Position numbers and translations under genes: made by a program. A DNA stretch of 64,000 nucleotides, taken from positions 291,035 to 355,034 of the forward strand of contig KN805381.1 in the NCBI GenBank assembly GCA_000818945.1. The letters run 5' to 3'. A model generated the notes under the pieces. The model was not told where the DNA came from. It worked only from the letters and a program-made list of their open reading frames with translations, and ran no database searches. The stretch comes from Schizochytrium sp. CCTCC M209059. Taxonomy: Eukaryota; Sar; Bigyra; Thraustochytrida; Thraustochytriidae. Below are positions 29,420 through 38,536 of this stretch, in pieces (the first letter of the stretch is position 1; each line of letters opens with the position of its first letter).

Positions 29420-30757
29420 TCAAGGCGAAGCTTGCGCAGGAGACGAGGAGGCAACTTCTGTGGTCGCGGAAGCGGTGGCGGTGGAATCAGCGGCGTCGGC
29501 GGTATCAGCGGCGGCGTCATCGTGACTGTCGCCATCGACACGCACGACGACGACGACCTCGTCAGCATCCCCGGAAGGCGCGGAACGAGTTGTCTGGGCC
29601 TCGATGTCCTCGACTTCATCGGTGGTGCCTTCTTGCTCGCTGCCCGAATCCTCACTGCCCGATTCTTCGCTTTCGTGTCTGCGAAGACCATCACTCTCGG
29701 CGTCCGTGTCAGTATCAGTGTCCACGGCAACGGGTTTTTCGTCCTGGGCCTCGGCCTCTTCCCGAAAAGGCGCGCGGCATGAGGGACAGGTGGTGTGGTT
29801 GGAGAGAAACCAGGGGTCGATGCACTCCCGGTGGAAGGTATGCTTGCATGGCAGTGTGCGCACGGGGTCACCGACCTCAAAGTCGACGATGCAGATAGCA
29901 CACTCGGACGCGGGCGCAGCACTGTCAAACTCAGAGGAGGGCATCGACTCGTCGACGTCCGCCTGCGTGACAATGACCGTGGGCTCGGGTTCCGGTCTCT
30001 CTGTACGAAAATTGAGAATGTACTTGAGAGGCACGAGGATGAGCCAAATAGGGAAAAAGAGCCCGGCGCTGAGAGGCTGCAGAATCGAAACGACAGCGTA
30101 ATACCACCCAAAGCAGAGGAGAAAGACGAGACACTCTACAAGAAAGAGGAGGGTGACTTCGAGCGGCGCGTGACTGACGGCGGCCAGAATAAAGGCCAAG
30201 AAACAGCTCGCGCCGATGCATCCGGACAGGTAGCTGTTAACGAGAATGGCACTGAGCAGGCGTTCCGAGGGTGCGTACGCAAGGCGGCGCACGGCGACCA
30301 GCGTGAAGGAGCGCAGGAGGTCGAGCGACATGACAAAGACGATGACGATGCAGAGCACGAGGCTGGCGACGCCGCCGGTCCCAAAGATGCTCAGCACGGT
30401 CGCGGTCGAGACGATGGCGGCAACGAAGACGACGAGTTGCGCCACGAGCTGTCCCTCGGGCGCGAAACAAAGCGTGAACATGTTGCGCTTGCGCCTCTGG
30501 CCTTCGTCCGCGCGCTCGTAAAAGTGCACCTCGAGCGCGGGGTCCACCGCGCCGGTGTCCGCCGCGGCGACGTTTCCCTCGCCTCCGTTCTGCTCGCCGT
30601 TCGCCAGCATATTGCTCGACTGCAGGCGGGCTTGCGGGTTCCACGACCACGACATGGTCCCTACCTCCGACCCAAACACGAGGTCCTCCGGCCGCAGCAC
30701 CACGCTCCCGCCGCTCCCGCCGCTCCCGCCGCTGTTGCTCCTGCTGCTCGCCGGCAT
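29420..30757 (-). CDS. Multi-pass membrane RING-H2 E3 ubiquitin ligase
   Basis: The protein is 445 residues from ATG 30757 (MPASSRSN); the frame is open 840 bases further upstream but only through GC-rich repeat DNA. After a Gly/Ser-rich N-terminus come about five hydrophobic segments (roughly residues 95-235), then a RING-H2 finger at about 288-329 with all eight zinc ligands in C3H2C3 order (CAIC ... C-K-H-TFH-REC ... CPSC). The acidic, Ser/Asp/Thr-rich tail (about 330-445) is probably disordered. Membrane RING-H2 proteins recruit an E2 and ubiquitinate membrane or ER clients. The specific substrate is not evident; the overall plan resembles the plant and fungal membrane RING-H2 families. 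Confidence 0.87.
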   Translation of the reverse strand: MPASSRSNSGGSGGSGGSVVLRPEDLVFGSEVGTMSWSWNPQARLQSSNMLANGEQNGGEGNVAAADTGAVDPALEVHFYERADEGQRRKRNMFTLCFAPEGQLVAQLVVFVAAIVSTATVLSIFGTGGVASLVLCIVIVFVMSLDLLRSFTLVAVRRLAYAPSERLLSAILVNSYLSGCIGASCFLAFILAAVSHAPLEVTLLFLVECLVFLLCFGWYYAVVSILQPLSAGLFFPIWLILVPLKYILNFRTERPEPEPTVIVTQADVDESMPSSEFDSAAPASECAICIVDFEVGDPVRTLPCKHTFHRECIDPWFLSNHTTCPSCRAPFREEAEAQDEKPVAVDTDTDTDAESDGLRRHESEESGSEDSGSEQEGTTDEVEDIEAQTTRSAPSGDADEVVVVVRVDGDSHDDAAADTADAADSTATASATTEVASSSPAQASP

Positions 30758-32476
30758 CCTGCCGCTGCCGCTTGCAGCCGCTGTCGCGCGCGCCTCGCTC
30801 CCGCTGTCCCCGTGCTCGCTCGCAGTCCCTGCCGCCGGCCCGTGCGCATGCTCCCGCTGCTCCTGCGCCGTCCTCTCCTCGCTGCCGCCGCCGCGCGTCG
30901 CGTTGCGGCTTTGCTGCTCCTGCTCCGCTGCTCCGCTGCTCCTGCGCCCTCCCTGCCTGGAGAGAGGGAGAGAGAGGGAGAGAGGGAGGGAGAAAAGAAG
31001 GAGAAGGAGACCGGCGGGAACAGGATCGATCACCCTAGTAGCACTAGTATAGCACCAGCAGCCGCGGCTGCGAACAAACGGTCCGCAGGAAGCGGCTCGA
31101 TCGCGCGTCCGCGCGGCGTGACGTGACGTGACGTGAAGCGGGGCGGGCGGCGAGGACGGGCCGAGGGCCGCGCGGAGGGCCGCGCGGCGGCGACGGAGCC
31201 GGCCGCCGGCCAGCGAGCGAGCGAGCGGGCTGCAGCGCGAGACGCGGGGGGCGATGAGTTGAAGCGGGCGGGGCAAGCGGGCGAGCGAGGGCGGGCGTAG
31301 GGTGGCGCCCCACAGCGGGCGCGGGCGTAGGGTGGCGCGGCGGACTGCGGGAGCGTCTGCGGCTGCAGCTCGGGCTGCTGAGGTGGGAGAACGGACAGGA
31401 ACGCGAGGATCCGTAGGGTGGGCGCAGTTGCGATCCTCAAACCGACGCGCGGGCCACGCACGCGCAGGGACGAAGGAAGAGGCGCAGACGACCCGATCGA
31501 TCGGGACGCGCGAGGTGCTCTTGCCCTGCCGACCGCGACGGAGCAGCGCTGCGAACGCAATGCGCTGCGCTGCGAATGCGATGCGCTGCGAATGCAATGC
31601 GCTGCGAGCCTCGGCGCTGCTCGCAGCGAGCGAGCGAGCGAGCTTGCTGCAGGCGGAGAGAGCAGCAGCGTGCGTATCTATGTATATATATACGTTTGTA
31701 TCATTCTCGCCTTTGGACCTCCTATATCTATCTACCTATACCTACCTACCCAGAGAGAGCGCGGCGGCAGCGCGATCTTGATCGAGCGAGCGCAGACCTC
31801 GTTAGGCGCCAGAGCCGAGGTATCCTGGGCCTCTCTTGACCGAGGCCGCTCGCTCGCTCGTCTCGCGGTGCGCCGGAGATCTGGCCGAGGTCGGCCGGCA
31901 GGTCTGCCGCGGCCAAGGTCCTGCGGTGGTCCCGCCGGGAAAGGCGACGGGAGCGGAGCTGGGCGAGGAGAGAGAGAGAAGCCAGCCAGCCGCCGCGCAC
32001 GGTATTGCCGCCATCATCATGTGGCCAGTGACACACACGGGCCAGCTCCGGAAGGCGAACGGGCTGGCGAGGCTGCCTGCACTGCTGCCGGAAGCAGGAC
32101 AGAGGTCGCGAGGAAGCGGCGGCGGAGACACGCGCTGCGCCTAGCCTAGCGGCGGTCTGGCCGCTGTACCCAGCTGGCGAGGAACACGTGGACGTGGCCG
32201 GCTGGTCTCACGGTGAGGGGATATGATGTGGCCGAGCTGGGAGTGGCTGTGGCAGTGGCGGGCTGATCTCGCGAGCGAGGGAAGACACGAAGAGACGAGT
32301 AATCTTGCAGAGCTGTGAGCTAGAAGTGCCGACGATCGGATCTTGAGGTGCAGTGCAGTGCAGTGCAAGCAAGCAAGCAAGCAAGCAAGTGAGCTTTAGC
32401 GGTCTGGAGGAGACTTTGAGAAATACGGCGATTACACGTCCACGGCGCTTGGCTCCCAAGCAAGTTCAAGCAAGTT

Positions 32477-32511
<35 letters not shown>

Positions 32512-32842
32512 ACGAGCTTTGGCGGTCTAGAGGAAGGAAGCCTTGGTGGGAAATACGTCGATTACAGGTCCATGGCGCTTGGCTCCCAAGCAAATTTGCA
32601 ATCTTTAGATTCTCTGCGGCCCCAGCAAGTCAGTTTGGTCTTTTCAGCGGCAGGCGGCCAGCAGAGCCGCATGAAGTGTACTACGTACGTACGTACGTAT
32701 CATACTATGCTGCTACTGCTGCCGCCCGCGACCGACGCAAGAAGGCTCGCTCGAGGGCCCAATAAAGAGCAAAAACGGGAGAGCGTAGAGCGCGCAGCGG
32801 TGAGAAAGAAAGAACCCACCGCCCGGCGGCGGCGGCGCCGGG
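30758..32842. other. Divergent intergenic region, repeat-rich
   Basis: No gene is recognised in 2.1 kb. It contains GCGA tetramers, an imperfect TGCGA array near 31555-31605, a TATA-like stretch (31678-31694), a large imperfect duplication (32365-32594) and a TACG array (32684-32699) about 145 bp upstream of the next start codon. Confidence 0.5.
32365..32594 (+). repeat. Imperfect tandem duplication, about 100-115 bp unit
   Basis: Copy 1 is about 32365-32464 and copy 2 about 32480-32594. Each consists of a CAAG tetramer array, then (T/A)(G/C)GAGCTTT(A/G)GCGGTCT, then CGATTACA(C/G)GTCCA and the shared block GGCGCTTGGCTCCCAAGCAA. Confidence 0.9.
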
Positions 32843-33205
32843 ATGGAGCGCGCGCGCGAGTCGGCAACGCCCCTGCCCTCGTCTCAATCCGTGCCCGAGC
32901 ACCAAGCTTCTCCAGCATATGCGGCGCAGTCGGCGGCAGTAGACCAAACAAGGCAGGGCGGCGACGACGGCGCCAGGCTCGGCGCGAACTTGAATACTGA
33001 CGCGAGCACGCTCGCGCGCGGCCTCAGTACGAGCAGCGTCGGAAGTAGCAGCGACGGCAGCGCAGACGACGCAGAACATAGCATGAAGTCCTCAAACGCG
33101 ACAAGCACACCCTCGCCCTCCAATGCTGCACATCGAAAATTTCCCTCCCTTGTCGAGCTGGAGCTGCCTGTGCCAGGATCATTTGACAACGCCAAAACAG
33201 GCAGG

Positions 33206-33239
<34 letters not shown>

Positions 33240-34963
33240 GCAACAGCAACAGCAACGGTAGCAGAAACGTCGAAAATGGCACATCCAGCGCCCAGGGAGA
33301 GCGGGCGCAGCAACCCGCCTCACAAACGAGGCAACGACAACGTTTCGTGGGCCAGGATCATGAACAGGGAATTGCAAGGGACGTCTCGACATCGTCGTTA
33401 CCGCTGCCACCGCCGCATCCCTCGCGTCCGCCGGGTGCGTCGGGTCTGCGCTCTGCGGCCTCGGGACATGCCCGCGGCCCTATTCATCGGTCACGCACCG
33501 CAAGCGACCCAGAACATCACATCCCTGCAGACATCTCGCCGAGTGCAGCAATGCCGGAAACGCAGACCCAAGACGAAACGAGGCAAGACGCAGCCGCCAA
33601 AGCCAAGGAAGCAAGGATACGAAAAGAACGCAAGCGCGAGAAGAAGGAAAAGAAGGAACGCAAGCGAAAACTTAAAAAAGAACGCAAAAAGGCGCGCGAA
33701 CTCTCGCTCTCGCACAACAGCATCACATCGGGGCGAACGGATAATACCAGCTTGTCCCCGCGCTCGCTTATGACGGGATCTGCGCTTGATCGCTCCTTCG
33801 TTGCGATTCCTCCTTCCTTCGCGAGTTCTGGGCCTGACGCGGGCGGCGACCTCCTCCCATTGCCGCCTGTTCCCAAACTTTCTTCGTTATCTTCTGCCTC
33901 CTTCGCCTCGGGCGTTGATCACGATACCCGGAACGCGGAGCAGCTTTCTGCCGCCTTGCAAGAGCTGCAAGTGCTTCGCTACGACGAGCACAGTTTTTTC
34001 GAGGACCAAATGGACTGCGTGCTTTCAGAGTACGAGCGTCTCGCTGTAAGAAATGCCAAGCTGGAAAGCGCGCTCGCCAAACGCAACGCGCGCGGTGGGG
34101 CTTCTAGGGACCGAAGCTCCCCGGCCTTGGATTCACTCGATTATCAGACACAAGCATCCTTTCGCGCATGGTGCGAGCTTGCGGTGATCCCCCTCGGCAG
34201 CGTCGTGCTCGCAGGTCGATCCTCGCGTATCGACACGAGCGAAGGTATTGATTCTTCACGCCGACGCTCGACGCCACTTGGTGCCGCTCGACGCGGGGCG
34301 ACTTCGGCTGCGACACCGTCTTCTTCGTCATCGTCGCCCTCCTCGACGAGTTCTTCTCCCGGCGTGACACCCGTCTGGCTCGTTTGTACGGGTCACCTGC
34401 TTCTCGCGTACGAGAGTGACCTTGAGCATTCCCTTGTACATTGCGCTCTTTTGGAGGATCTTGCGCAAGTGGTTGTGAAAGCGCACGAGGTCGAAACGCG
34501 CAATGGCCGGAACCTCGAGCACGAGCTTACACTCGAAGTACCTGCGAGCGAAACAAAGTGGATCATTGGCAGTCTCGACAAATCGCAGCTGCAGACCTTG
34601 GCGTCCCAGATACGTGCTCACGCTGTCTCATTGCAGGCCCTCTCGGGTCCCGGGACCTTGGCCGCCACGCGGCGAGCCATGTTGCGTCGCGCAGAAACGA
34701 GGCGCAGTCAGACGGATTTCAGACGCTCTCTCCAGCGCGCCGTCGAGGCGGGACGTGCTGTGATGCACGCAGCTCGCACTGCGGGCGACAATGCCCAGGT
34801 TCACCTTTTAAGCGAGCACTGTCTTCGTCTTGAGCAGTTGCAGCGCAGCTTTGCCGAGCTCACCCACTTGGAGAACGCCTCTGCAGAAACGTCGATATTT
34901 GACCTCGCCAAGGCTTCGCTGCCGCCCGCGCCGCCCTCGCCTCCTGCCTCGCCTCCATCATGA
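32843..34963 (+). CDS. Ser-rich protein with basic coiled coil and possible PH-like domain
   Basis: The protein is 706 residues from ATG 32843. The first ~240 residues are disordered and contain a poly-Ser/Asn run (about 117-137, CAG/AGC-encoded). A very basic helix (about 250-285, repeats of KKE/RKR) follows, then more disorder, a short predicted coiled coil (about 370-415, ALQELQVLRYDE ... EYERLAVRNAKLE), a folded region (about 435-600) and helices to a Pro-rich end. The folded region, with strands such as VWLVCTGHLLLAYE and ELTLEVPASETKWIIG followed by a helix, has the order of a PH-like fold, but this is inference. I do not recognise a family. Expression is likely, since the frame is long, starts in good context and has non-repeat protein-like segments. 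Confidence 0.6.
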
Positions 34964-35817
34964 CGATATTTGGGCGCCTTTGCCATTTCCGTGATGATCA
35001 ATCTGCGACCTCTCTCCATCTCTTATCTTATGAAGCCTTTCTTCTTGCGCGTGCCGCCATGAACGGTGGGTGTGAAGCACAACTCTGTCCCAAGGCGTCT
35101 TTGTTACTTACAGTTTGGCCTACCTACTTACTACCTACTTTGTTCATGAGTCATTCATTGTCCCGGCCCTCCCCCTTGCTTTGATCTTCAGCTCCGTAAC
35201 CTGGACTTTGTTGTCATTTATGCCGAGCCTGCTTGGCGCAGAATAGTTTACTAGCCCACCTGGCGCACGCACGGGCAAGATCATTGTAAAGGCAATTGTC
35301 ATGGCGGCCTCGTTGCCGGCCGTGACTTATCATGCTTGTCGTGCGCCGAAAAAGCGCCGGGAAGGCGGTCGGCGAATCCTGGATCGCCGGGGAATTCGGG
35401 GAAACCCGCTGCCGCGGCCAGCGAAAGAAAAGCTGTGCGGGAAGATATGTTTCACTTGCAGGGGCGTCCTCGCAAGTGGGGAAAGGCCAGAGACTCACTT
35501 GTGGCTGCGCGCGAACCTCTGAAGGGGACGAAGCAAAGAAAGACAATCTCGAAAACCTTCGCTGCCAGCCGCCGCCCACGCACGCACGCCCGCCCGCACG
35601 CACGCACGCACGCACGTACGCGCGCCGTCCCGAACAGCCGCCGCCGCTTTACCCTCCCCCCCCCCCCCCCCCCNNNNNNNNNNNNNNNNNNNNNNNNNNN
35701 NNNNNNNNNNNNNNNNNNNNNNNNNNNNNNNNNNNNNNNNNNNNNNNNNNNNNNNNNNNNNNCCGAACCGCCGCCGCCGCTTTCCCCCCCCCCCCCCCGT
35801 TCCTTTCTCTCGTCACG
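34964..35817. other. Intergenic region containing an assembly gap
   Basis: No gene is seen. It holds ACGC/CCGC repeats, poly-C tracts and an 89-base N gap. The poly-C and CCGCCGCCGCTTT sequences occur on both sides of the gap. Confidence 0.5.
35674..35762. other. Assembly gap (89 N)
   Basis: The left flank (35634-35673) and right flank (35763-35798) are near-identical: CCGAAC, (A)GCCGCCGCCGCTTT, then poly-C. The two sides may be the same locus represented twice. Confidence 0.95.
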
Positions 35818-36697
35818 ATGATGCAGCTCGCCCGCCAGAGCGCCCACGTCGCGCGGCCCTTCGCGATGCGCGGCCCCGCCTCGCGCTCGCTCGCCGCCGC
35901 CCCGCGCGCCATGTCCACGTACAAGTACCTGGAGTCGCACGAGTACGTGCGCGTGGAGGACGGCCAGGCTGTCATCGGCATCTCAGACTTTGCCCAGACT
36001 CAGCTCGGCGACGTCGTCTACGTCGATCTTCCCTCGGTACGTGAAGTTGACCTTGAGCCGCTCGAGCCTGAGCGCCATGAACGGACGTGACGTCGGCGCC
36101 TTCGACCTCTCAATTTTTCAACTTCTTCATGAAATGTGACGCAGAACTTTGTTGAACGAAGAGGCTCGTTGAGGACATTGTCCCAGAGCTCCGAGAGCGA
36201 AGCGCCTTCTAAAAGACGATGTCATCAGAGAGCAAGCTCTGAGAAGGAAAAACGTTAAAAATGGGAAAGCTCGCAGCGGACCTGCGAGAGAGCGTGTTTG
36301 CAGAAAAAAAATGACTGACTGACTGACTGACTGACTCGAATGACGTACGTGTGCAAATTAATCGTGACGGCTTGATGCGTGGATCAATCTTCAATACTGC
36401 TCATTTCAACTCTCATTCTATGTGCGTGTTTGATGTCTCGTGCGTGCACAGGTCGGCGACACCTTTGACAAGGGTGACTCCTTTGGCTCTGTCGAGTCCG
36501 TCAAGGCTGCTTCGGACGTGTACGCCCCCGTCTCTGGCAAGGTTCTCGAGGTTAACGAGCTCCTCAGCGACAAGCCTGAGCTCGTGAACACGGACGCCAT
36601 GACCGACGCTTGGTTCATCAAGATGGACATGTCTGATTCCTCGGAGCTCGACAGCCTCCTCGACGAGGAGGCCTACAAGAAGTTCACTGACGAGTAA
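35818..36697 (+). CDS. GCSH: Glycine cleavage system H protein, mitochondrial (two exons)
   Basis: Exon 1 is 35818-36036, the intron 36037-36451 (GTACGT...CACAG, 415 nt) and exon 2 36452-36697, giving 154 residues. The first ~31 residues are Arg/Ala/Ser-rich without acidic residues, a typical mitochondrial presequence. The mature protein begins near STYKYLESHEYV and shows the H-protein fold: GISDFAQTQLGDVVYVDLPS joined to VGDTFDKGDSFGSVESVKA. Lys91 in ESVKAAS is the lipoyl attachment site. The C-terminus DAWFIKMDM fits the family. H protein shuttles the aminomethyl group between the P, T and L proteins of glycine cleavage. An alternative ATG is at 35821. The start is 55 bp from an assembly gap, so the promoter is missing or incomplete. 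Confidence 0.96.
36037..36451 (+). other. Intron of GCSH
   Basis: 415-nt GT-AG phase-0 intron, donor GTACGT, acceptor CACAG. It contains a (GACT)n array at 36312-36336. Confidence 0.93.
36312..36336 (+). repeat. (GACT)n array within the GCSH intron
   Basis: About six tetramer units, uninterrupted. Confidence 0.9.
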
Positions 36698-37575
36698 ATC
36701 CTAGTCCTTGAGAGTCTTCCATCCCTGCATCCACCACCTTTTCTTATGCCCTCTGGCACTGCTCGGATCTTTTTGTTCCCTGCCATCGTGCGTGCATCGC
36801 AAATAGATTTATCCCATCAACTTATCGACCGTAACACCCCCCTCCCTTTTCCCTTCCCTCTTCTTTTTCTCTCTTTACCTAAATAGCTAAAAAAGATGAA
36901 AGGAGCAGTGCTCTCTCGCGTCATCAATATTATTTCTTTGGTCGCCTACCCGTAAAAGGATCTTCGCGTAACGTCACACAAAATTTGGTCTTTCTAGATT
37001 GTCTTCCTCTTTCGAAAGGAGACGTTTTCTCCTTTGATATGGTGAGCTGTTCGAGCAAATCGCTGTACTGCTGTTCGTGGCTCGGTCGTTCTAAAAGGCA
37101 ATGTGGCGATGCTTTCGGGAGCACCAAGTACGATGACTTGCTCTCACGCTTCTTTACATGTTCTGGTGCCAAAGCCTCAACATAAAGAGTAAGAGCGTTT
37201 TTTTTTTTTACGTCTTTCCTTTCTTTGAAGCAAGACATTGTTTGTTTGCACTTGCCGCCGCCAGATCGATTGACTACCGATGGGACCGTGGTCAATGTTC
37301 CGATTTTCGGTACCCTTCTTTGGTTAAAGAGGGCCCTCGCGCGGCCACGGGTAGTAGTAGATTGCCAACGAATCACGGCTTGTACGTGTCTGAAGGCGCC
37401 TGACGCGGACTGTTGCGGCGGGGGCGAACCTAGGTAGTGCCTGTGGCAGCGCAGATCTGCAGTGCGCACGACTCTTTACGCCAGCGCGCGCCTGCTTCGC
37501 GCGGCGCTGATTTGGGGGAGGCAAAAAAGCAAAAAAGGCAAAGCTCAACTATCCACGCGGGAGAGGCCGGCCACC
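36698..37575. other. Intergenic region between GCSH and RPB4
   Basis: 3'UTR/terminator of GCSH and promoter of RPB4. No gene, tRNA or notable repeat is recognised; open frames on both strands lack protein-like composition. Confidence 0.5.
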
Positions 37576-38019
37576 ATGGAGGACGCTTCGGAGGTGCGAC
37601 TGGGCGAGGAGTTCCAGGAGGAGGAGTGCATGTCAAACGCCTTTGTCGCCATTGTGCTGCAAGAGGCCAAGGCAAACTTTGAAAAGGAAGACAAAGCCGT
37701 TCCCGAGGTATTTGAGCAGACGCTCGCGTACGTGAATCGCTTCAGCCAGATCAAGGACCCCATTGCCAACAAGGGCGTTGTAGATGAACTCGAAAACGAG
37801 CTGCGAAACAAAACGTGGGAGAGGACAGACGAAAATGGCAACCCACAGACGATCAAGCTTCACCACTTCGAGGTAATTTCGCTCATTAACCTCAAGCCTG
37901 AAGAATATGACGAGGCGTGTTCGCTTGTGCCAAGTTTGCAGAGCAAGCTCACGGAAGAAGAAGTGAACGATGTACTGGAAAAGATCAGTCGCTCTGCAGG
38001 GCGTACTTTTGCCTCCTAA
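37576..38019 (+). CDS. RPB4: RNA polymerase II subunit RPB4
   Basis: The protein is 147 residues from ATG 37576, which sits in a strong CCACCATGG context; the frame is open upstream, but the family N-terminus (MEDASEVRLGEEF) begins here. The RPB4 core is clear: LGEEFQEEECMSNAFVAIVL, then helical QTLAYVNRFSQIKD, and the C-terminal HRDC-like helices ending EEVNDVLEKISR. RPB4 pairs with RPB7 in the stalk of Pol II, needed for initiation and coupling to mRNA export and decay. The middle segment RNKTWERTDENGNPQTIKLHHFEVISLINLKP is longer than in the human protein by a short insert, but overall length is typical for the family. Confidence 0.95.
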   Translation: MEDASEVRLGEEFQEEECMSNAFVAIVLQEAKANFEKEDKAVPEVFEQTLAYVNRFSQIKDPIANKGVVDELENELRNKTWERTDENGNPQTIKLHHFEVISLINLKPEEYDEACSLVPSLQSKLTEEEVNDVLEKISRSAGRTFAS

Positions 38020-38536
38020 TGTGTAGACGCTGCAAAATGAGCCGAAATGGCCAAGACTCGCAACGTATTCGAGGAATGGCAGACGTGTCTGTCGTTGGCT
38101 TTATTTTGTAAATGACCAGCAGTCCAGACCGCAAACGCAAAATAGGTCTCATCACAAGCACAAACGAGGCGAAATGAATTTAGTATAGGACCCAACAACA
38201 TCAATAGTAGTTGCGACGGGTCGCTGCAGAGAGAACAGAAACCAGAGAAAACCGAAACTCAAGACAAAAAGAATAAAACTTCATTCTTGTTTTTGCTTTT
38301 CAAGTCATTCTTACGCCCTGGACGACATTTTTGTCACACATTGGCTGTGGCTGCTTGAAATGATCTTGAGCGAGTGATTCAAAGCGATGAAAATGTAATC
38401 GTCACTTGTGTTCACAACCGAAAAACAAAACCTTCACTTCGTTGATAGTTAGTTGGTTACGACGCTCCTCTTTCCTACGCACATCTAGAATACACTACTC
38501 TTCTTCTTCTTTTGCGTGTGATGAAAACAATAGCAA
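38020..38536. other. Convergent 3' region between RPB4 and BBS7
   Basis: AT-richer sequence with no gene recognised. It lies between two stop codons. Confidence 0.55.

Noticed and set aside
29795..31126. 443-codon plus-strand frame overlapping the RING gene
   Set aside because: It is the complement of the RING-H2 gene and its GC-rich upstream; the RING zinc ligands are on the minus strand.
31678..31694. TATA-like stretch as core promoter of the Ser-rich gene
   Set aside because: It lies over 1.1 kb upstream of the start codon and near the middle of a divergent region; nothing ties it to a transcription start.
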